Assembly (NCBI GenBank): GCA_903909435.1
Contig: CAIVVT010000166.1
Span: 1 to 64,000, forward strand
DNA: 64,000 nucleotides
Reading direction: 5' to 3'
Source: an uncultured Acidobacteriia bacterium
GTDB taxonomy: Bacteria > Acidobacteriota > Terriglobia > Bryobacterales > Bryobacteraceae
The position numbers were made by a program, and so were the translations under genes. Below, one piece after another: positions 26,574 through 35,358 of the stretch (its first letter is position 1; each line of letters begins with the position of its first letter). The notes under the pieces are model-generated. The model searched no databases. It was given only the letters and a program-made list of their open reading frames with translations, and had not been told where the DNA came from.

Positions 26574-27833
26574 TTACCCCCTAACACCAACGCTCAGGGC
26601 CGCGAACAACTCATCCCTTGTCAGGTTCTTTTGTTCGGCCGCGCCCATGTCTTTCAGCGCATAGACGCCGGCGGCGATCTCGTTGTCGCCTAGCAATAGC
26701 GCGTAGCGCGCGTTCAGTTTGTTGGCGAGTTCCATGGCCCGCTTGACCTTGCGGTCGGTCGAGACCTCGACCACGACGCCGGCGCGGCGCAGATCGCGAG
26801 CGAGCACCGCGGAGTGCTTCACCGCTTCGTCGCCCATGGGCACGATGAAGAGGTCCAGGCGGTTCCGAGCGGTCGCGTCGAGCTTCTCTTCGATGGTCAT
26901 CACCAGGCGATCCTCGCCAATCGAGAAGCCGATGCCCGGCATGGCCACGCGCGAGCCGAGCGACTCAGCGAGCCCGTCGTAACGCCCTCCGCCGAGTACC
27001 GAGTTTTGCGCTCCCAATGCTCCGTGCACCACCTCGAAAGTCGTGCGTGTGTAATAGTCCAAACCGCGCACCAGCCTCGGACGAATCTCGTAGGTGATGC
27101 CGCGCACGTCGAGCAGTTCGCGCACCGTAGCGAAGTGCGTGGAGCACTCCGGGCACAGGTTGTCGAGGATCGACGGCAGGCTATCGACGATGGGTTGGTC
27201 TGCTGGAACCTTGCAGTCCAGCACACGCAGCGGGTTCGTGCCCGCGCGCCGCTGGCAATCGTCGCACATCGTGCCTTTGACTTCCTGCAGCCGCTCGCGC
27301 AGCTTCGCGATGAACGCCGGCCGGCACTTCGGGCACCCGACCGAGTTGATGATCAGGTGCGGCTCTTCCACTCCGCAGCGCGTGAGCAACTCGATCACCA
27401 TCTCCAATACTTCTGCGTCGACAATCGGCGATTCCGAGCCAACCACCTCTGCTCCGATTTGCGAAAACTGGCGGTAACGCCCCTTCTGCGGACGTTCGCG
27501 GCGGAACATCGGCCCGATGTAGAACAGCTTCTTCAGCCCCGGAATCTGGTCCAGCCTGTGTTCGATGGCCGCGCGAATCACCGACGCAGTATTCTCGGGA
27601 CGGAGCGTCAACGAAGCATCGTCGCGGTCGACCCACGTGTACATCTCGTTCGAGACGATGTCGGTTTCTTCGCCGACGCCGCGCGCGAACAGCTCTGTCG
27701 ATTCGAAGATGGGCGTACGGATTTCGCCGTAGTTGTAAGTGCGAAAGACCTCGTGCGCGACCGCCTCCACGTAGTTCCAGACGGCGGAAGCAGGGGGCAG
27801 AATATCGCGCGTGCCGCGGACAGCTTTAATCAT
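26574..27833 (-). CDS. hisS: Histidyl-tRNA synthetase
   Basis: A 419-residue class II aminoacyl-tRNA synthetase charging tRNA-His. Motif 1 surrounds VRGTRDILPP and VWNYVEAVAHEVFRTY. Motif 2 is YIGPMFRRERPQKGRYRQF. The histidine-specific signature is VRGLDYYTRTTFE, followed by motif 3 GGGRYDGL and PGIGFSIGEDRLV. The C-terminal anticodon-binding domain begins near LDLFIVPMGDEAVKH. A cysteine-rich insertion (CPKCRPAF, CDDCQRR, CPECSTHF) could bind Zn. It starts at ATG 27833, 23 bp after the stop of the gamma carbonic anhydrase gene, suggesting cotranscription. Confidence 0.97.
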   Translation of the reverse strand: MIKAVRGTRDILPPASAVWNYVEAVAHEVFRTYNYGEIRTPIFESTELFARGVGEETDIVSNEMYTWVDRDDASLTLRPENTASVIRAAIEHRLDQIPGLKKLFYIGPMFRRERPQKGRYRQFSQIGAEVVGSESPIVDAEVLEMVIELLTRCGVEEPHLIINSVGCPKCRPAFIAKLRERLQEVKGTMCDDCQRRAGTNPLRVLDCKVPADQPIVDSLPSILDNLCPECSTHFATVRELLDVRGITYEIRPRLVRGLDYYTRTTFEVVHGALGAQNSVLGGGRYDGLAESLGSRVAMPGIGFSIGEDRLVMTIEEKLDATARNRLDLFIVPMGDEAVKHSAVLARDLRRAGVVVEVSTDRKVKRAMELANKLNARYALLLGDNEIAAGVYALKDMGAAEQKNLTRDELFAALSVGVRG

Positions 27834-27856
27834 GAGTTTTGCTTACGAAACTTGGT

Positions 27857-28375
27857 TCAAGAAACAGGATCGTCGCGGTAGTCCTGGCGATAGCGGATAT
27901 AGCGCTGCGCATTCTCGGCAAAGCGCGCCTTCTCATCCGCAGTCACCTGACGCCGCACCTTAGCCGGTACGCCCATCACCATCGACTCGGGTGGAATCTC
28001 CACGCCTTCGGCCACTAGTGCCCCGGCGGCCACCACCGAGCCGCGCCCGATCTTCGCGCCGTTCAAAACGATGGCGCCGATGCCGATCAGGCAATCGTCT
28101 TCCACTACGCAGCCATGCAGGCAGACCATGTGTCCCACGGTGACGCGCTGGCCGATGATCACAGGGTACTTGTCGAGTTCGCCGTGTAGAACCGAGCCGT
28201 CCTGGATGTTCGAATCGTCGCCGATTTCTATGCGGTTCACGTCGCCGCGTGCCACGGCCGAGGGCCAGATGCTGGCTCGCTCGCCCATGGTCACGTCGCC
28301 GATTACCTGGGAAGCCTGATCGACATATGCGGAGGCTGCAATTTGGGGGTAGATGCCTTTGTAGGGCCGAACCAT
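27857..28375 (-). CDS. Gamma-class carbonic anhydrase family protein
   Basis: A 172-residue left-handed beta-helix protein (YrdA/CaiE/PaaY group). Hexapeptide repeats run through DQASQVIGDVTMGERASIWPSAVARGDVNRI and IGRGSVVAAGALVAEG. Three His suited to bind the metal are seen in SVLHGE, VGHMV and LHGCV, and the conserved Arg/Asp of RGDVNRI is present. Known homologues form trimers with bound Zn or Fe and hydrate CO2, though several show no measurable activity. ATG 28375 is chosen because AAGGT lies about eight bases upstream; ATG 28456 is in frame. It probably shares a transcript with hisS. Confidence 0.9.
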   Translation of the reverse strand: MVRPYKGIYPQIAASAYVDQASQVIGDVTMGERASIWPSAVARGDVNRIEIGDDSNIQDGSVLHGELDKYPVIIGQRVTVGHMVCLHGCVVEDDCLIGIGAIVLNGAKIGRGSVVAAGALVAEGVEIPPESMVMGVPAKVRRQVTADEKARFAENAQRYIRYRQDYRDDPVS

Positions 28376-28474
28376 GCGCGTTACCTTTGCATTCCCTGGC
28401 CACGGCTCAAGAATCTTGCGCACATCGCCTGTGGAAACCCTCATGGTACCATCCACCTCGCTACAATTTGAGTT

Positions 28475-30502
28475 ATGTGGCTTCGTCTGCCCGCCTCGAT
28501 CGTCCTATCCTGCATGCTTCTTTCTGCCCAAAAAGCTCCATTTACGGCCGATGCCTTACTGAGAATCAAGCGCATCGCCGACCCTCAGATGTCGCCCGAT
28601 GCGAAGTGGGTCGCCTTCACCGTGACGACCGTCGACGTGGAGAAGAACACCCGTCCCCGCCAGGTGTGGATAGCGCCGCTTGCGGGCGGCGCGCCGAAGC
28701 AGATCACCACCGACGGAAACAGCGATTCTGCCCGCTGGTCGCCCGATTCCAAACAGCTGGCATTCGTTTCCACTCGCGGCGGATCGTCTCAGATCTGGAC
28801 CATGGGGCCGGATGGCACGAATGCAAAGCAGGTGACCAGGTTGGCCAGCGAGGCCTCTGGCGTGAAGTGGAGCCCGGACGGAAAGAACCTGATCTTCGTC
28901 AGCGAAGTCTACCCCTCCTGCAACGCCGACGACGCCTGCAATGCGGCGAAGATCAAGGCTGCCGAGGAGAGCAAGGTGAAGGCGCGGACCTACACCACCC
29001 TGCTGTACCGGCATTGGAACGAGTGGCGCGGAGAGCGCCGCAAGCACCTGATGGTGGTCGCTCCGACCGGCGGCGAAGTGCGCGACCTGACGCCCGGATT
29101 CCAGTACGACGTTCCGCCGTTTTCCATCAGCGGAGGCGACGACTACGAGATCTCGCCGGACGGCAAGGAAGTCGTTTACGCCGCGAATCTGGACGAGGAC
29201 CAGGCGCTCAGCACGAATTGGGAGATCTATACGGTCCCGATCGAAGGCGGGGACGCCAAGAAGATTTCGACCAGCCCCGGCGCCGACGCCAGCCCCAAGT
29301 ATTCGCCCGACGGCAAATGGATCGCCTGGCGGATGCAGGTGCGCGCGGGCTATGAAAGCGACCGCTGGCGACTGGTGGTTTTTAATCGTGAAAGCAGCCA
29401 GATCAGTGTACTCACCGAGAACACGGATCGGCACGTGACCAACTTCAGCTGGCATCCGGAATCGAAGCGCATCGCAATCACCGTGGACGACCGCGGCCGG
29501 CAGAACGTCCAGATTGTCCCGGTCACGGGTGGCGGCGCGAAGATACTATTGCAGGGCAACTCGCACATTGACGACGTTCAATTCTCCGGCGACGACAAAG
29601 TGTTGATCTACAGCGAGCAGAGCGGTTCGAGCCCCGTGGAGATATTCAAGGCAGTGAAGGGCGGGGGCGGGCCTGTCGCAATTACGCACCTCAATGACGA
29701 GTTGCTTGCGCACTACAGCCTGCGTCCGCTCGAAGAATTCACCACCACCGGGGCCGAAGGCGCGCAAGTGAGCAGTTTCCTGTTGAAGCCTCCCGCGTTC
29801 GACGAGAAGAAGAAGTACCCGGCGCTGATGCTGATCCACGGCGGGCCGCAGGGATCATGGGGCGAGTCGTGGACCTACCGTTGGAACGCCCAGGTTTTCG
29901 CGGCGGCGGGCTTCGTCGTGGTGATGCCAAACCCGCGCGGATCCACCGGCTACGGGACGAAGTTTACCGACGAAATAAACGGCGATTGGGGCGGCAGGGC
30001 TTATGAAGACATCATGGCCGTGACCGATCAGGTGGAGAAACTGCCCTATGTGGACGCGAGCCGGATTGCGGCGGCGGGCGGTAGCTACGGCGGCTACATG
30101 GTGGATTGGATGCTCGGCCACACGGACCGCTTCAGGGCGCTGATCTCGCACGCTGGAGTCTATGATTTGCGCAGTGAAGCCGGCGCGACGGAAGAACTAT
30201 GGTTCACCAACTGGGAGAACAAGGGCTTCCCCTGGGAGCAGCCTGAACTGTACGAGAAATGGTCGCCCTCGGCGTACGCCAAGAACTTTAAGACGCCGAC
30301 GCTGGTGATCCACGGAGAGCTGGATTTCCGCGTGCCTTTCGGGCAAGGACTACAGCTTTTCACCGCGTTGCAGGCTCAGAAGATACCATCGAAGCTGATC
30401 GTCTTCCCGGACGAGGGCCACTGGGTCTTGAAGCCGCAAAACAGCCTGTACTGGTACAACAGCTTCATCGACTGGATTACGGAGTGGACAGCGAAGAAGT
30501 AG
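28475..30502 (+). CDS. Secreted S9-family prolyl oligopeptidase/acylaminoacyl peptidase
   Basis: 675 residues with a signal peptide (LRLPASIVLSCMLLSAQ). An N-terminal beta-propeller contains WD-like PDG repeats (MSPDAKWVAFTV, WSPDGKNLIFV, YSPDGKWIAW), and a C-terminal alpha/beta hydrolase follows. The catalytic triad is readable as S537 in GGSYGGYMV, D617 in HGELDFRVP and H649 in DEGHWVL. The oxyanion region HGGPQGSWG is intact. Such enzymes trim short peptides in the periplasm; the propeller gates access. It is divergent from the carbonic anhydrase gene by 99 bp. Confidence 0.94.
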   Translation: MWLRLPASIVLSCMLLSAQKAPFTADALLRIKRIADPQMSPDAKWVAFTVTTVDVEKNTRPRQVWIAPLAGGAPKQITTDGNSDSARWSPDSKQLAFVSTRGGSSQIWTMGPDGTNAKQVTRLASEASGVKWSPDGKNLIFVSEVYPSCNADDACNAAKIKAAEESKVKARTYTTLLYRHWNEWRGERRKHLMVVAPTGGEVRDLTPGFQYDVPPFSISGGDDYEISPDGKEVVYAANLDEDQALSTNWEIYTVPIEGGDAKKISTSPGADASPKYSPDGKWIAWRMQVRAGYESDRWRLVVFNRESSQISVLTENTDRHVTNFSWHPESKRIAITVDDRGRQNVQIVPVTGGGAKILLQGNSHIDDVQFSGDDKVLIYSEQSGSSPVEIFKAVKGGGGPVAITHLNDELLAHYSLRPLEEFTTTGAEGAQVSSFLLKPPAFDEKKKYPALMLIHGGPQGSWGESWTYRWNAQVFAAAGFVVVMPNPRGSTGYGTKFTDEINGDWGGRAYEDIMAVTDQVEKLPYVDASRIAAAGGSYGGYMVDWMLGHTDRFRALISHAGVYDLRSEAGATEELWFTNWENKGFPWEQPELYEKWSPSAYAKNFKTPTLVIHGELDFRVPFGQGLQLFTALQAQKIPSKLIVFPDEGHWVLKPQNSLYWYNSFIDWITEWTAKK

Positions 30503-30550
30503 GCGTGGTGCACCCTGGAGTGGGGCGGACTGATGTGGGGTGGGCTGAGG

Positions 30551-30588
30551 TGGGGCAGACTTTAGTCTGCGCGGGGTTTCAGCCCCGC
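30551..30588. repeat. REP-like double hairpin, 3' side of RAYT gene
   Basis: Two adjacent perfect stems: GCAGAC-TTTA-GTCTGC (30555-30570) and GCGGGG-TTTCAG-CCCCGC (30571-30588). The same two-hairpin arrangement, inverted and slightly diverged, occurs at 31205-31242. The RAYT stop codon (30562-30564) lies in the loop of the first hairpin. GGGG-rich partial copies precede it at 30512-30550. Confidence 0.85.
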
Positions 30589-31155
30589 TCCGTGGCTCTG
30601 TAGGCACTCTCCCCAGGCCCGCGAAGCGCTCGAATATGGAAAGTCCTCCGGCTCCGCAGCGAGGCCAGCGCCCACGGGATTGAGTTCGATGTAGCGCCGA
30701 ATGCGCAGGAACTCGTCCCGGTCCCGGACGCAATGGTCGTAGGACTCGTCCTGCCAGAACGATTTGCCCGTGGTGCTCAAAGCTCTGTTTGCCAGCCTTG
30801 CCCTGCCCCCCTTGACCCGCTTCATGATGTTTGAAAGTGGGACGTTTGGCGTGAAAAGCACGTGCACATGGTTCGGCATTATTGCAAACGGATGCAGATC
30901 ATAAATCCCATCGACTTGAGCCATGCACACTAAGTGCGCCATAACCATCGCGGCGAGAGCTGGTTGATTGAGCAACAATGGGCCGTTGCGCGCAGTATCC
31001 AGCAATCGATCAAGGACCGCGAAGGCTTGCCAGTTGGTCGTGTCAGCGTTGCGAAACGGCCGATTCACGGGCAGGCTGCCAGCCAGCCGCCAGGTGATAA
31101 GAAGCGGCTCGCCGATCTGGTAGATATGCGGGAGGCGTCTGTGGTAAACGGGCAC
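30562..31155 (-). CDS. REP-associated tyrosine transposase (RAYT, Y1 family)
   Basis: A 197-residue single-strand HUH nuclease of the TnpA_REP group. The HUH motif is MPNHVHVLF (H96, H98) and the nucleophile Tyr lies in DESYDHCVRD (Y139), followed by FLRIRRYIELNPV. RAYTs cut and join REP palindromes and are thought to spread them. This gene is flanked on both sides by inverted REP-like repeats. Its final residues GLKPRAD are encoded by the downstream repeat itself, and the stop codon falls in a hairpin loop. Starts at ATG 31155. Confidence 0.93.
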   Translation of the reverse strand: MPVYHRRLPHIYQIGEPLLITWRLAGSLPVNRPFRNADTTNWQAFAVLDRLLDTARNGPLLLNQPALAAMVMAHLVCMAQVDGIYDLHPFAIMPNHVHVLFTPNVPLSNIMKRVKGGRARLANRALSTTGKSFWQDESYDHCVRDRDEFLRIRRYIELNPVGAGLAAEPEDFPYSSASRAWGECLQSHGAGLKPRAD

Positions 31156-31204
31156 GAAAATGAGTGCTCATTGAGAGAGGAAGTTCTCGCATGCGTTGAA
31201 CGGG

Positions 31205-31242
31205 GCGGGGCTGAAGCCCCGCGTAGACTGAAGTCTGCCCCA
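31205..31242. repeat. REP-like double hairpin, 5' side of RAYT gene
   Basis: GCGGGG-CTGAAG-CCCCGC at 31205-31222 is followed by AGACT/AGTCT arms ending GCCCCA (31225-31242). It is the inverted, slightly diverged counterpart of 30551-30588 and lies about 50 bp upstream of the RAYT start. It would be a substrate for that enzyme. Confidence 0.82.
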
Positions 31243-31354
31243 CACCAACTCCACCACGCTGAACGCCAGCGCCCACTGATCCCTCACTCAACCTCCGGCA
31301 GGCGTTAATCCGTTGTTCGGGCCCGATCATCCTTCTTGATAGCATCGGACTAGT

Positions 31355-33520
31355 ATGTTGCGGCCTTGGGTTCTATTCCTCCTGCCCTGTTGCTGCGGAG
31401 CGCAACCGCCATCTGTTCCAGCAATCACCTCCACCAGTTCCGAGGTTGTGGTTGATTTCGTAGCGCGGGACAAGCACGGCCACATCGTGCGGGATCTGCG
31501 GCCGGAAGAAGTCCGCGTTTTCGAGAACGATGTTAAACAGCAGATGCGCGCGCTGACGTTTTTCGATAAAGGAACGCCGCAGGAGGCGCAGCCGCAGCCT
31601 GCCTCCGCCGGATTGTCGCCAGTCGAGAAGACCTCGCGCACGTGGCAGGAACTGCGCAACATGAACGTGGTGACGGCGGTCTTCGCCGGCCCTTTTGATC
31701 CGCAATCCGATACAGGCGCCATAGCCCGCGACCTGATGCGCGACGTTCTTACTTCTGAGATGCACTCGGACACCTTGGTCGGCATATTCACGCTTGATCG
31801 CGGCTATCTGAATGCCATTCTCCCCTATACGAACGACGCCGCCGAGATCGGCCCGGCTATGGTGGCGGCTGTAGAGAGGCTAACGGGTCGCCCGGTGAAG
31901 GGCACGGTCAGCGGACCTGCGCAGGACTCGACCGGCAGGCCGCGAGCAGCACTCTCTCCCGCCATGCGGGCGGCAGTGGATCGGGCCATTGTACGGCTCA
32001 TCCGGCCCGAAATGGTCGAGGACGACGACACCCGAGCCGCGATTGAGGGCATGTTCGCCTCCCTCTCCGCGCTCCACTCGACTATTTCGGCGCCTGCCCG
32101 GCCCGAAGGCACGACCGAAAGCGAGAGCCAGTTGCTCGCACTCCTCCACATAATGCAGGCCCAGACGGAGTTTCCCGGCCGCAAACTGCTCTTCTATATC
32201 AGCGATGGATTGGCCGTCGACGCTCAGTTCAAGGAGTTGCCACGGGCAGTAGTTGGCGCTGCCAACCGAGCGGGCGTCACGCTTTGCGGCGTACATCTGG
32301 GTTCCCTGGCGCGAAGCGAGTTAGCGGGATCGACGCGCCTGCTCAGCGACGCCATCAAGGCGAGCCAAGCCCAGCGGCTGGCCAAGAGCGATGACCCCGT
32401 CCAGCGAGACTGGGTGCTGGCGCCAGAAATCGCGGAACAATCTCTGCATGCCGACACGCGGATGAACCTGGAAATCCTGGCCGAGGAAACCGGCGGTGAG
32501 ATGATCTCAGGCAACGACGTGCGAGAGAAACTGCAGCGCGAGTTGGAGGATACGCGCAGCCATTGGGAACTCACCTACACGCCCGCCGATTTACGCGAAG
32601 ACGGGCGTTTCCGGGCTCTGAGAGTGGCTGTGTCGCGTCCGGGCGTGATGGTCACCGCACGCAGCGGCTACTATGCGCTACCGCTGCTGAATGGCGAGCA
32701 GATCGCACTGTTCGAGTACGCGCCTCTCATGGCGCTGAATGCCCGGCCAGCGCCTCGGGATTTCGAGTTTCACGCCCAAGCGGTGCGTTTCCACCCAGGA
32801 CCGAAGGTGCAGTATGCCATGGTTTTCGAGGCGCCGTTGCGGGAAGCGGCGGTGGAAAAGGATCAGAACCCTAAGTCCAAGGGAGTCACCGCGCACTTGT
32901 CTTTTCTTTCCCTGTTGAAGACCGCGGACGGCCGCGTTGTGGACCGCGTCAGCAGAGATCAGGTCTTCCAGGCCGCCAGTGAGGCGGCGTTACGCTCCCA
33001 AACCGCCACGTTCGGCGCGCCGCTGTTCGTGCCTCCCGGCCACTACACACTGGAAAGCGCGGTAGTTGACCGCAATAGTGGCAAGGCCCGCACCCGGCGC
33101 GCGGTGCTGGTGGTTGAACCCGGCGCTGGCCTGGCGCTAAGCGATCTATCGCTGGTGCGGCGGCTCGAACCCATCTCCAGTTCGGTGAATGGGCGAGATC
33201 CGCTGATCGTTCGGACGAACCGCGTCATTCCCCAGGTGCTGGCCACGGCGTATTTGGGAGGTGAATTGGGCTTCTACGCTGTGGTTTATCCCGACCCACG
33301 CTCGCTGGGAACGATGGATCTCGTGTTGGAATTACGTCAGGATGGGCGCGTCGTGGCGAACAAGGAGTTTGGCCCGCTGACTGGCCTGCTGGGAGCACAG
33401 CCGATGCTCGCGACGTTGCCCATGCAAGGTTTGAAAGCGGGGCAGTGTGAGGCGCGCCTGACGGTGCGGCAGGCTCAAGTCTCGCGGCAGAAGGTGCTGC
33501 CGGTGACGTTGGTTGAGTGA
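31355..33520 (+). CDS. VWFA-related acidobacterial protein
   Basis: 721 residues with a signal peptide (MLRPWVLFLLPCCCGA) and the domain arrangement of the family known from Acidobacteria as 'VWFA-related Acidobacterial domain'. This has an N-terminal segment VVVDFVARDKHGHIVRDLRPEEVRVFENDVKQ, then a von Willebrand A-like fold (VTAVFAGPFDP.., GRKLLFYISDGLAVD) and a long beta-rich C-terminal half. The first VWA motif lacks the usual DxSxS metal site (FAGPFDP instead). Genes of this family are often present in many copies per genome. The function is unknown; secretion and a protein-contact role are inferred. Confidence 0.88.
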   Translation: MLRPWVLFLLPCCCGAQPPSVPAITSTSSEVVVDFVARDKHGHIVRDLRPEEVRVFENDVKQQMRALTFFDKGTPQEAQPQPASAGLSPVEKTSRTWQELRNMNVVTAVFAGPFDPQSDTGAIARDLMRDVLTSEMHSDTLVGIFTLDRGYLNAILPYTNDAAEIGPAMVAAVERLTGRPVKGTVSGPAQDSTGRPRAALSPAMRAAVDRAIVRLIRPEMVEDDDTRAAIEGMFASLSALHSTISAPARPEGTTESESQLLALLHIMQAQTEFPGRKLLFYISDGLAVDAQFKELPRAVVGAANRAGVTLCGVHLGSLARSELAGSTRLLSDAIKASQAQRLAKSDDPVQRDWVLAPEIAEQSLHADTRMNLEILAEETGGEMISGNDVREKLQRELEDTRSHWELTYTPADLREDGRFRALRVAVSRPGVMVTARSGYYALPLLNGEQIALFEYAPLMALNARPAPRDFEFHAQAVRFHPGPKVQYAMVFEAPLREAAVEKDQNPKSKGVTAHLSFLSLLKTADGRVVDRVSRDQVFQAASEAALRSQTATFGAPLFVPPGHYTLESAVVDRNSGKARTRRAVLVVEPGAGLALSDLSLVRRLEPISSSVNGRDPLIVRTNRVIPQVLATAYLGGELGFYAVVYPDPRSLGTMDLVLELRQDGRVVANKEFGPLTGLLGAQPMLATLPMQGLKAGQCEARLTVRQAQVSRQKVLPVTLVE

Positions 33521-33534
33521 CGCGCGGGAAAGAT

Positions 33535-34434
33535 CTACGCAGCCACGGCCATGGCCAGCGCGTGGATGTGAACCGCGCGCGTGCCGCAACAGCCGCCCAG
33601 CACAGTCAGACCGAACTCGGATTTGAGAATCGCCAGCGACGTGCCGAAATCCTCGGGCCGCATCGTGTCGAGAGTGGTCAGCGCATCGAACTCCGACGGA
33701 TCCCGCGGCGACGTATTGGCTTGAAATCCGATCACCCGCGAAGCGGCGGCTGCACTCGCGTCGCGCGCTTCTTGCATGCCGGATGCGAAAACTTCGGGGT
33801 GCGTGCAGTTGATCCAATACCCGGCGGGTGGACGCTCCCGCGTATCGATTTCCGCGATCGCCTCACCCAGCGGGGTCCCGTCGAGCAGGCAGCCGTCGGA
33901 GCGCAGTACGAAGCTCAGCACGTAGGCCAGGTTCGTCTCGGCGAAGGCGTCGGCGACGCCCAGAGCCTCTCCAAGTGCGGGCAGAGTCGACGCCAACAGG
34001 AAATCGCAATCGGCCTCGACGAAACGTTCCACCTGCCAGGCGTGATACTCCCGGGCCGCTTCCCGGCCAGGCGCTTGGGACGGGGTATAACAGTCGCCCT
34101 TCGGTCCCAGCAAACCGGCGATGATGGCTTCGGGCACGGCATCCCGCAGCAAATTCACCGCGTTTTCTTCCGGCTGAGTCTTCGGGCGGCGTGCCTTGGC
34201 CATGCGGTCGCGTCCACTCCGCCAGGTCGGCGTTTGGATCACAATCGGATACGGCTGGGCGGCTGCGGCATACTCTTTCCAGATCGAAATCAGCATCTGC
34301 CGGCCCTGCTGGGCATCCAGCAATCCGGCATATCCGATCGACGGATCGAGCAGTGCCGGGACCTGACGCGATACGCGTTCCAGGACCGAGCCTTCGGTCA
34401 AAGTCACGCTATCGCTCAGAAACAGTTGTTGCAT
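33535..34434 (-). CDS. Homocysteine S-methyltransferase-family protein
   Basis: About 299 residues forming a (beta/alpha)8 S-methyltransferase barrel. The Zn-binding cysteines are visible in YWINCTHPE and in GGCCGT near the C-terminus, as in BHMT/MmuM enzymes that methylate homocysteine to methionine. GLLGPKGDCY and VGVADAFAETNLAYVLSF fit the family. The start is placed at ATG 34434 (MQQLFLSDSV) because the frame before it (to 34500) is not conserved in character. The methyl donor, such as S-methylmethionine, cannot be read from the sequence. It is convergent with the VWFA gene, 14 bp apart. Confidence 0.85.
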   Translation of the reverse strand: MQQLFLSDSVTLTEGSVLERVSRQVPALLDPSIGYAGLLDAQQGRQMLISIWKEYAAAAQPYPIVIQTPTWRSGRDRMAKARRPKTQPEENAVNLLRDAVPEAIIAGLLGPKGDCYTPSQAPGREAAREYHAWQVERFVEADCDFLLASTLPALGEALGVADAFAETNLAYVLSFVLRSDGCLLDGTPLGEAIAEIDTRERPPAGYWINCTHPEVFASGMQEARDASAAAASRVIGFQANTSPRDPSEFDALTTLDTMRPEDFGTSLAILKSEFGLTVLGGCCGTRAVHIHALAMAVAA

Positions 34435-34508
34435 TCGCCTACTCAAGAGTAGCCTGTGCAGCCCCCTCAGCATCGGAGAGAATAGAAAGAGAGGAGCCAA
34501 TCGGCATC

Positions 34509-35357
34509 ATGAATGGCCTAAAGACCGCATTGTTGCTAGGACTTATGAGCGGTCTGCTGATTTTGGGCGGACGAGTCATCGCAGGCGAACGGGGCATGAC
34601 CATCGCCCTGTTTATCGCGGTCGGGATGAATTTCTTCAGCTATTTCTTTTCCGAGAAGATTGCGCTCTCATCGAGCGGAGCGATCCGTGTGAGCGAAACG
34701 GACAACTCACAGATCTTCTGGCGGCTTGCGCCGATTGTGAAGTCGCTTTGCGGCCGCATGGGGCTGCCCATGCCACGGTTGTGGGTGATCGACGAAGCGG
34801 AGCCTAACGCGTTCGCCACTGGCCGGAACCCCGCCCACGCCTCGGTCGCCGTCACGCGCGGACTCTTGCAAGCCATGACGGATGGCGAGATCGAAGGCGT
34901 GCTGGCGCATGAGTTGGGCCACGTCAAAAACCGCGACATTCTCATCAGTTCGGTCGCTGCGACCATCGCGGCAGCGATCACCTGGGCGGCTCACATGGCG
35001 TTCTTTTTCGGAGGCAGCCGCGACGACGACGATGACCGCGGTAATCCCCTCGCCGCCATTGCGATGATGATTCTGGCGCCGCTCGCGGCGGGCCTCATTC
35101 AAATGGCGATTTCCCGCACGCGTGAGTTCAGCGCCGATGCCGCCTCCGCGCAATACACCGGCGACCCCGGGAAGTTGATCTCAGCGCTGCGCAAACTGGA
35201 AGCCGGCTCGCAGCGAATCCCGATGGACGCTCCGCAGTCGATGTCGCACATGTACATCATCAAGCCGCTGACGGGCGCTTCCATGTCGCGGCTGTTCTCG
35301 ACGCACCCCTCGACCGAAGAAAGGATCGCGCGGCTGGAGAGCTTGCGCGGGAAATAA
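34509..35357 (+). CDS. htpX: Membrane zinc metalloprotease HtpX (M48B)
   Basis: A 282-residue membrane protease that degrades misfolded membrane proteins. Two N-terminal TM helices precede GLPMPRLWVIDEAEPNAFATGRNP. The HExxH site is VLAHELGHVKNRD (H134, E135, H138), and the third ligand is in RTREFSADA. Two further TM segments sit at ~158-172 and ~186-204. The ending STHPSTEERIARLESL is typical. Start ATG 34509 follows AGGAG about 13 bases upstream. The methyltransferase gene starts two bases after its stop, so the two are probably cotranscribed. Confidence 0.95.
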   Translation: MNGLKTALLLGLMSGLLILGGRVIAGERGMTIALFIAVGMNFFSYFFSEKIALSSSGAIRVSETDNSQIFWRLAPIVKSLCGRMGLPMPRLWVIDEAEPNAFATGRNPAHASVAVTRGLLQAMTDGEIEGVLAHELGHVKNRDILISSVAATIAAAITWAAHMAFFFGGSRDDDDDRGNPLAAIAMMILAPLAAGLIQMAISRTREFSADAASAQYTGDPGKLISALRKLEAGSQRIPMDAPQSMSHMYIIKPLTGASMSRLFSTHPSTEERIARLESLRGK

Positions 35358-35358
35358 A

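Noticed and set aside
26814-27881. 355-codon frame opposite hisS
   Set aside because: Antisense shadow; the opposite strand carries all class II synthetase motifs.
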